Part shown: piece after piece, positions 1 through 4,823 of the stretch
How the letters are laid out: every line of letters begins with the position of its first letter
Numbering within the stretch: position 1 is the stretch's first letter
Origin: Caryophanales bacterium UBA1231
GTDB lineage: Bacteria > Bacillota_I > Bacilli_A > ML615J-28 > CAG-313
DNA length: 6,554 bases
NCBI GenBank assembly: GCA_002309035.1
Contig: DBWT01000083.1
Coordinates: forward strand, 1-6,554
Reading direction: 5' to 3'
The notes under the pieces: generated by a model
The model's input: only the letters and a program-made list of their open reading frames with translations
Databases searched by the model: none
What the model was told of the DNA's origin: nothing
Program-made: the position numbers and the translations under genes

Positions 1-278
1 AGTGGTCTAATATCTTCATTTGTTTTGAAAAATGAACCACTTAATTTATTAGTTAAAATGTATTCTTCTCTTTTATATCTTTGAGCTACACATTCTTTAA
101 AGGCTTTTTCACTTAAACCACCAATGTATCCATGGGCAGTATCAAAATAATTAAAACCTTCTTTAATAAATAAATCGGCCATGCTTTTGACTTGTTCTAA
201 GTCAACATGTTCCTTATCAATCATTGGGAGCCGCATTAAGCCAAAACCAAAACGGCCATGTACTTTTTCTAGTGTCAT
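1..278 (-). CDS. Aldo/keto reductase, N-terminal part (cut by left window edge)
   Basis: This is the first 92 complete codons of an NAD(P)H-dependent aldo/keto reductase; the 3' end lies outside the window. The frame is open from the ATG at 278 to the edge. Family hallmarks are GFGLMRLP near residues 11-18 (first strand of the TIM barrel), FDTAHGY with the putative catalytic Asp46 and Tyr51, GGLSEKAF at 53-60, and the putative catalytic Lys78 in ILTNK. The MRLP and YFDTAHGYIGG forms resemble the bacterial subgroup that often carries a C-terminal 4Fe-4S domain (COG1453-like), but that end is not visible. The start is supported by AAGAGG nine bases upstream and by a near-consensus promoter. The substrate cannot be told. 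The gene is probably transcribed separately from the operon to its right, since a hairpin and a promoter lie between them. Confidence 0.9.
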   Translation of the reverse strand, partial: MTLEKVHGRFGFGLMRLPMIDKEHVDLEQVKSMADLFIKEGFNYFDTAHGYIGGLSEKAFKECVAQRYKREEYILTNKLSGSFFKTNEDIRP

Positions 279-287
279 ATTTTTTTA

Positions 288-293
288 CCTCTT
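288..293 (-). promoter_or_regulatory. Ribosome binding site of the aldo/keto reductase
   Basis: AAGAGG on the minus strand lies nine bases (mostly A) upstream of the ATG at 278. It is a reasonable SD and fixes the start. It nearly coincides with the start point predicted from the promoter, so the true transcription start may lie a few bases earlier or the 5' end may be almost leaderless. Confidence 0.7.
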
Positions 294-297
294 ATAT

Positions 298-326
298 ATT
301 ATACAACAGCTTTTTGAAAACTTCAA
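298..326 (-). promoter_or_regulatory. Sigma-A type promoter for the aldo/keto reductase
   Basis: On the minus strand TTGAAG (321-326) is followed after exactly 17 bases by a perfect TATAAT (298-303). This matches the housekeeping bacterial promoter consensus closely. The -10 box ends 19 bases before the ATG, so transcription would begin near 291-292, next to the ribosome binding site, giving a very short leader. The -35 box starts only five bases past the preceding hairpin. Confidence 0.8.
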
Positions 327-330
327 GTAT

Positions 331-361
331 TAAAGGTCGTAAGTTTTGCCTACGACCTTTA
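331..361 (-). terminator. Probable rho-independent terminator after the malic enzyme gene
   Basis: A perfect 11-bp inverted repeat, TAAAGGTCGTA and TACGACCTTTA, encloses a 9-nt loop, 29 nt past the malic enzyme stop. On the minus strand the 3' arm ends in CCUUUA and runs into a short, imperfect U/A stretch, so the U-tract is weak. The structure is nearly symmetrical and on the plus strand is followed by a T-rich stretch, so it could work in both directions. It marks the probable end of the operon to its right. Confidence 0.65.
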
Positions 362-389
362 TGTTTATAGTATTTTACTAAAACGATAA

Positions 390-1565
390 TTATTCTTTAC
401 GAATAACACCAGTTTTGATTGCTGCTTTCTTGACTTCTTCCGCAACCTTTTTGTGTGCTAATTTATCGAATGCGAAAGGAATGATGTAGTCTTTTCGAAG
501 TTCATCTTCTTTCACGCATTCAGCAATTCCAATTGATGCGGCATGCATCATTTCAAGATTGACTGTTGTTGCTTTCGCATCGATTGCTCCCCTAAATAGT
601 CCTGGGAAAACCAAAACGTTGTTGATTTGGTTTGGATATACACTTGAGCCTGTACCAACAATGAAGGCACCAGCTTCGATTGCATCATCATATGAAATTT
701 CAGGAACTGGATTAGCAAGTGGGAAAAGAATAGCTTTTTCATTCATTGATTTAACCATATCTTTTGATACACAATTAGGACCAGATACACCAATGAAGAC
801 ATCAGCACCTTTCATCGCATCCATTAAAGTTCCATTTAGTTTTCCTTTATTAGTTAATTTAGCTAATTCTTTTTGTGGTTCATTTAACCAATCAGCACCA
901 TCAACTAAAATACCTTTTCTGTCACAAACAATGATGTTTTGTGCCCCAAATGATAGTAAGAATTTCGCAATCGAAATACCTGCAGCGCCTGCACCATTAA
1001 CAACAATCTTAACTTCTTCTAATTTTTTATGTGCTAGTTTTAAAGCATTAAGTAAAGCTGCTGTACAAACGATTGCTGTACCATGTTGATCATCATGGAA
1101 AACAGGAATATCTAATTCTTTTTTTAATCTTGTTTCAATTTCAAAACAACGAGGAGCTGAAATATCTTCAAGATTAATACCACCAAATGATAAAGCCATA
1201 ATCTTTATTGTTTTTATGATTTCTTCAGTATCTTTGGTATTTAAACAAATTGGATATGCATCAACATCACCAAATGTTTTGAACAATGCACATTTACCTT
1301 CCATAACAGGCATACCAGCAGCTGGGCCAATATCGCCAAGTCCAAGGATGGCTGTACCATCAGTAATAACGGGAACAGTATTCCATCTTCTTGTTAATTT
1401 AAAACTATCGCTTGGATTGTTATGAATTTGCATACAGCTTTCAGCAACACCAGGGGTGTAGGCAAGTGATAAGTCATAAGTTGAATCAACTTTGACTCTT
1501 GATTTCATTTCGATTTTGCCTTGCCATTCATAGTGTTTCTTTAAAGATTCTTCTTTAATATTCAT
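390..1565 (-). CDS. Malic enzyme (malate dehydrogenase, oxaloacetate-decarboxylating), short bacterial type
   Basis: This cytoplasmic enzyme converts (S)-malate and NAD(P)+ to pyruvate, CO2 and NAD(P)H, linking C4 acids to pyruvate. The 391 residues fit the short bacterial class. The N-terminal malic domain shows LAYTPGVAE with the expected catalytic Tyr36, ITDGTAILGLGDIG at 67-80, and EGKCALFK with catalytic Lys91. Metal ligands are expected at Glu133 and Asp134 (NLEDI) and in the FHDDQHGTA motif (Asp158/159). The C-terminal Rossmann domain has GAGAAG at 191-196, and Asp215 at the end of the next strand (VCDRKG) hints at NAD rather than NADP, without proving it. The late nucleotide/substrate motif reads GTGSSVYPNQINN (304-316), where many homologues have GTGRSD. 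The start has AGGAG six bases upstream, overlapping the TAG stop of the hydrolase gene. It is the last gene of the putative operon. Confidence 0.96.
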   Translation of the reverse strand: MNIKEESLKKHYEWQGKIEMKSRVKVDSTYDLSLAYTPGVAESCMQIHNNPSDSFKLTRRWNTVPVITDGTAILGLGDIGPAAGMPVMEGKCALFKTFGDVDAYPICLNTKDTEEIIKTIKIMALSFGGINLEDISAPRCFEIETRLKKELDIPVFHDDQHGTAIVCTAALLNALKLAHKKLEEVKIVVNGAGAAGISIAKFLLSFGAQNIIVCDRKGILVDGADWLNEPQKELAKLTNKGKLNGTLMDAMKGADVFIGVSGPNCVSKDMVKSMNEKAILFPLANPVPEISYDDAIEAGAFIVGTGSSVYPNQINNVLVFPGLFRGAIDAKATTVNLEMMHAASIGIAECVKEDELRKDYIIPFAFDKLAHKKVAEEVKKAAIKTGVIRKE

Positions 1566-1571
1566 ATTTAT

Positions 1572-1576
1572 CTCCT
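1572..1576 (-). promoter_or_regulatory. Malic enzyme ribosome binding site overlapping the hydrolase stop codon
   Basis: AGGAG on the minus strand shares its first two bases with the TAG stop of the upstream hydrolase gene and lies six bases from the malic enzyme ATG at 1565. The spacing is optimal, and the overlap means ribosomes finishing the hydrolase arrive on the malic enzyme initiation site. Translational coupling is the likely consequence. Confidence 0.8.
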
Positions 1577-3974
1577 ACATTGGAATAAATGAAATAGATG
1601 CGGATAAGCTCATCATGATGAAAATCATACACCATAGAAGAGCGCCAGCATAAACATTACCTGTCTTCTTGTAAACCAATCTATTGAAAATTGGAAGGAT
1701 ACCCATCATCACAATTAATGGGAAGACCATATTAATATATAACCACATTTCAGATTGATCGGTTGCACTATAGTAACCATAATATACAGTACCAGTCTTA
1801 AAGTATACATAATAATTGATGATGATAATTAAGACTAAACCTAATGAGTTAGCTAAAGCTGAAATCAATAAGACTTTCCATTCTTTCATTCCTTCTCTTC
1901 CAATTGATAAGTTAACTCTAATTGAATTAGAAATATAGAAGACAAAGAATCCAGCAAGATAAATCAACCAAGTAACAAGGAAACGTTTATTAAGTGGTGA
2001 TGCACTTATCAACATAAATCTAAAGTCTTGGTGGAATAGAGCATATGATGCAGCTACTAATCCATAGAAAGCAAAGAACATTAAAATAGCTAATAATAAT
2101 GTCATTAATAGATTTAATGGTTTAACTTTTAAACCTTTAAATTTAGACCAATCAGCACGACTAGGAATGTTCTTACATCTTGCTTCAATTGTATAATATA
2201 GGTTTTCAATTAGGGTGATTCCAAAGAATAAAACTAAACCAATTGTACCATTAACTAATGCCCATAGGAAGACAGCATTCATCATACGTGCTGGGAATTT
2301 AAATGTATAAACATTACCAGCAGCTTCTGGGAATGCATCCATTGAAAGACGAGCAAGTGGAATATAATCAAGACATGCGATAATCATTGTTAAAACAATT
2401 GGTAAAACAAAGAGCAATCGTTTAACAAATGTCTTAGGTTGATATTCAACATATGATACATCGTTGTATTTCTTTTCAAGAAGAAGTTCAGCTTCGCTTC
2501 TTTCTTGTGCTTCATTTTTAACGCTCTTCATGAATGGTAATAATTCAATGATTAAATAGATTAAAGCAATAACAAATGTAAAAGCACAAACTAATGCTAA
2601 ACCATTTGATAATTCTTGTAAGAACCATACATGATTATTATCTTTTAATGATGTTTCTAAATTGAAACATTGCTTAAAGAAATTAATTGTGTTCGCAATC
2701 GATAATTTATCATACATTTCAAAGCAGTGATTGATATCTTCATGGTGAATAACACGATATGTACAATTATTTAAATCACCATATTCATGGTCTTCTTCAA
2801 AGTATGTATTACCATTTTTATCTTTTTCATTGATATCATTGATGAATTTTAAACCTATTACTTCATATGCTTGGTTTTCATCTTGATATCTGAATGAACC
2901 TTCATCATATTTAGCATATGATAATGCTGCATTCATATGAAGTTTATAGAAGACATTAGCAGCTGAAGTTTTAATATATCCTGAAATATATAAAGCTTTG
3001 ATGATTGATTCATTGTAATTGCTTCCTGAAAAATCAGCAGCTAATTTACATGCATCACCACCACCAGCTGAGTGACCAATAATACCAATTTGATCACGAT
3101 TGATATAATCAAACTTATCAACATTGTTATAAACATATTGAAGTAAATAACCCATACCAGAACGCGCAACACTATAAGAGTTTTGAATCTTATTACCGTT
3201 CTCATCAAGTTTGTAATTGCCTTCACTATCAACTTCATAACCACCATAGGTAGTTGCACCTTGTGATCCTGGGTCAATAACAAAGACTACGCATCCTCTT
3301 CTTGTCAATTCAATCGCATATTGACTCATTGTTGCCTTTGTTCTTGTGAAACCAGGAACAACGAAAACCACTGGATATTGATTAGTAGCTGATGCATCTT
3401 TAGGTTTATAGTATGTATAACTAATCGATACAGTTTCATCATCGATTGTATATGATGTACCATTTAATGGTTGATCTTTATTGTATTTATCAGTGTCAGC
3501 TTTTGTAAGTGTTGCATCTTTAACAACAACACTGAAGCCTTTTGTCTCAACAATATGACCAGTAAAGCCAAAAACAAAGATTAACACTAAAGATATGATT
3601 GAAAGATAGAAGCAAGGTAATTGATACCATTTACGTTCTTTCTTTTCTTTAATAACATATGGTTTTAATTCATATTGTTCTTCTTTGTTATTCATTAAAA
3701 CTAACAAGCAAAGAACAAATGAAACAAGTGTTGTAATTAGTAAACAGTTAACAATAATAAAACCGACATGGTCTTTTTTATTTAATCTGTTTGCTAATAA
3801 TTTTGTCTTGTAAGATTCTAAAAATAAATTAGAAATGAGAACGATTAAAGTAATTAAGAAAAAGAGAAAATATAATTTATTACTCATTGAATAGAATAGA
3901 GCAGTTGTAAAGCCATAGATTGCTGTAAAGATGTAATTTACAATAATCGATATTGTTAATAGTTTCTTCTTCAT
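1575..3974 (-). CDS. Polytopic membrane protein with an alpha/beta-hydrolase domain
   Basis: This 799-residue protein has about four N-terminal membrane segments (near 7-29, 34-52, 70-94, 119-139), a soluble domain at about 145-450, and about eight more membrane segments (near 457-480, 517-538, 563-590, 617-645, 664-684, 699-724, 744-763, 775-798). The soluble part looks like an alpha/beta hydrolase: VVFVVPGFTR at 202-211 (strand plus oxyanion-hole region), FVIDPGSQG at 231-239, and the nucleophile elbow IIGHSAGGG with Ser302. Candidate histidines are H410/H411 and H416 (IHHEDINHC). The acid is not clear. This implies an esterase- or peptidase-like serine hydrolase of unknown substrate. Charges in the C-terminal loops (for example 481-520, 595-620, 685-700) place those loops inside and the hydrolase outside; the lysine-rich loop 53-69 fits this less well. 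The ATG is preceded by GGAG six bases away, inside the lipoprotein gene's end, which sits only 3 nt upstream. Confidence 0.85.
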   Translation of the reverse strand: MKKKLLTISIIVNYIFTAIYGFTTALFYSMSNKLYFLFFLITLIVLISNLFLESYKTKLLANRLNKKDHVGFIIVNCLLITTLVSFVLCLLVLMNNKEEQYELKPYVIKEKKERKWYQLPCFYLSIISLVLIFVFGFTGHIVETKGFSVVVKDATLTKADTDKYNKDQPLNGTSYTIDDETVSISYTYYKPKDASATNQYPVVFVVPGFTRTKATMSQYAIELTRRGCVVFVIDPGSQGATTYGGYEVDSEGNYKLDENGNKIQNSYSVARSGMGYLLQYVYNNVDKFDYINRDQIGIIGHSAGGGDACKLAADFSGSNYNESIIKALYISGYIKTSAANVFYKLHMNAALSYAKYDEGSFRYQDENQAYEVIGLKFINDINEKDKNGNTYFEEDHEYGDLNNCTYRVIHHEDINHCFEMYDKLSIANTINFFKQCFNLETSLKDNNHVWFLQELSNGLALVCAFTFVIALIYLIIELLPFMKSVKNEAQERSEAELLLEKKYNDVSYVEYQPKTFVKRLLFVLPIVLTMIIACLDYIPLARLSMDAFPEAAGNVYTFKFPARMMNAVFLWALVNGTIGLVLFFGITLIENLYYTIEARCKNIPSRADWSKFKGLKVKPLNLLMTLLLAILMFFAFYGLVAASYALFHQDFRFMLISASPLNKRFLVTWLIYLAGFFVFYISNSIRVNLSIGREGMKEWKVLLISALANSLGLVLIIIINYYVYFKTGTVYYGYYSATDQSEMWLYINMVFPLIVMMGILPIFNRLVYKKTGNVYAGALLWCMIFIMMSLSASISFIPM

Positions 3975-3977
3975 ATT

Positions 3978-4775
3978 CTACTCCATACATAGTGCTTGAC
4001 ATTCAGCACTCTTTAACCATTCCATAACTTTAAGAACTGTTTCACTATCAGTTAAACGATGAATTGTACGGTTCTTAGTTGTTCCGTTATAATTTACTTG
4101 AATTGATTGTGTTTCAAGAAGCATTTCTTCTTTCATACCACCAGTTGTTGTAACATTATCTACAGAACCCCAACCAAGCATAATATCAACGTCTTCATCA
4201 GCCATGATAGCTCCACAAGATGGGCCAACATTTCCTGTATATCCTCTGAAAACAATTGTCTTGATATCATCTTCACTAACGCCTTCGCTTCTTAAGTATT
4301 GATATAAAGCATTTTGAAGTTTATCGATAAGATTAATATCAAAGCCTGATGTCGCTACTTTATCATACCAAGCTATAATACAATAGTGATATACCTTTGG
4401 AATGTCATTTTTATTAATAAATAATGCCTGCATTTGAATTTTAGTATTACTTGTATATTGGGCAACATCCATGTAATGAATCATTTTGCCTGGACCAACA
4501 AATTCTTGTTTAAAGTTTTCATCTGTTGCTTTAACTTTATCAGGATTTAAAACTGTCCAACCATAAAACTTATATCCACTTGGAATAAAAGAATCTGGTA
4601 ATGTTGGTGTTTTAGCATTTTTAAATTGTGTAATAGATGCTGTTCCTATGACTTCTTCATCACAAAGAAATGTAATTGTTAATTCTTTTTCAAACATACC
4701 TGCTAAGCAGCTAGTTAGAAAGAACAACATGCATACTAAAATGAGGCTTGATAAGATTTTAATTGTTCTTTTCAT
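3978..4775 (-). CDS. Surface lipoprotein with an InlB B-type repeat and an unassigned binding-protein-like domain
   Basis: This 265-residue protein starts with a lipoprotein signal: MKRTIK, a hydrophobic stretch at 8-20, and a lipobox LTSC with Cys23 as the predicted lipidated residue. Residues about 32-120 resemble a Listeria-Bacteroides/InlB B repeat (ITFLCDEE, then GYKFYGW, ending in a short strand IQMQALF). Residues about 128-258 form a domain I cannot name: IIAWYDKVATSGF at 133-145, a helix to about 162, TIVFRGYTGNVG at 173-184, DVDIMLGWGS at 195-204, and a final RTIHRL strand plus a helix ending MEWLKS. The layout recalls one lobe of a type-2 solute-binding protein. Related copies occur in the gene just upstream. 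Extracellular cysteines C38, C132, C187, C259 and C263 could form disulfides. The role is inferred as surface ligand binding. The ATG at 4775 is the only start that gives a full signal peptide, but it has no clear SD. Confidence 0.85.
   Translation of the reverse strand: MKRTIKILSSLILVCMLFFLTSCLAGMFEKELTITFLCDEEVIGTASITQFKNAKTPTLPDSFIPSGYKFYGWTVLNPDKVKATDENFKQEFVGPGKMIHYMDVAQYTSNTKIQMQALFINKNDIPKVYHYCIIAWYDKVATSGFDINLIDKLQNALYQYLRSEGVSEDDIKTIVFRGYTGNVGPSCGAIMADEDVDIMLGWGSVDNVTTTGGMKEEMLLETQSIQVNYNGTTKNRTIHRLTDSETVLKVMEWLKSAECQALCME
3981..3984 (-). promoter_or_regulatory. Hydrolase-gene ribosome binding site inside the end of the lipoprotein gene
   Basis: GGAG on the minus strand is formed by the last Met and Glu codons of the lipoprotein gene and lies six bases (TAGAAT, which includes the stop codon) before the hydrolase ATG at 3974. 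The two genes are thus likely translated in a coupled way. Confidence 0.75.
4002..4394 (-). repeat. Unassigned domain, copy A (lipoprotein)
   Basis: This stretch encodes residues about 128-258 of the lipoprotein. It is the copy with the most distinctive motifs: AWYDK, FRGYTGNVG, DVDIMLGWGS and a glycine pair in TTGGM. It aligns with three copies in the upstream gene through the order strand, long helix, strand, then D-V-D-I-x-(L/I)-G and a C-terminal (R/K)-x-I/V strand followed by an amphipathic helix. Homology to copy B looks solid by eye; homology to copies C and D is weaker. Confidence 0.65.
4416..4682 (-). repeat. InlB B-type (Listeria-Bacteroides) repeat in the lipoprotein
   Basis: This encodes residues about 32-120. 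It starts with a TITF strand, passes through a PSGYKFYGW motif (the usual GY-x-F-x-GW signature) and ends with a strand in the position where family members read LYAKW (here MQALF). The piece between GW and the final strand is longer than normal. Such beta-grasp-like repeats are typical of surface proteins in low-GC Gram-positive bacteria. Confidence 0.65.
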
Positions 4776-4823
4776 TATTGAGTAATACCATTAGGTTAAT
4801 TATTCACTAATACCATTAGTTAA
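4775..4823. repeat. 24/25-nt tandem near-duplication across a gene junction
   Basis: Two directly adjacent copies, 4775-4799 and 4800-4823, share the plus-strand core TAATACCATTAG, the flanking TTATT and the closing TTAA. They differ by two substitutions (GAG versus CAC) and one extra G. The right copy encodes the last seven residues and stop of the repeat protein (LTNGISE). The left copy is the whole intergenic spacer plus the first base of the lipoprotein start codon. The spacer therefore looks like a duplicated gene end. Confidence 0.85.

Noticed and set aside
559..1089. Plus-strand open frame of 176 codons opposite the malic enzyme gene
   Set aside because: It lies wholly inside the well-supported malic enzyme gene, lacks a family signature, and is explained as a shadow of the coding strand. 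The same holds for the plus-strand frames at 1216-1425, 4107-4295 and 5833-6096.
2790..3230. EF-hand-like calcium loops in the hydrolase (around residues 249-261 and 385-396)
   Set aside because: The segments have the D-x-N-G-N flavour, but the conserved acidic residue at loop position 12 is missing and there are no flanking EF helices. They are more likely polar surface loops.
3041..3283. Minus-strand 80-codon frame inside the hydrolase gene
   Set aside because: It overlaps the catalytic-elbow region of the hydrolase in another frame and has no SD or recognisable product.
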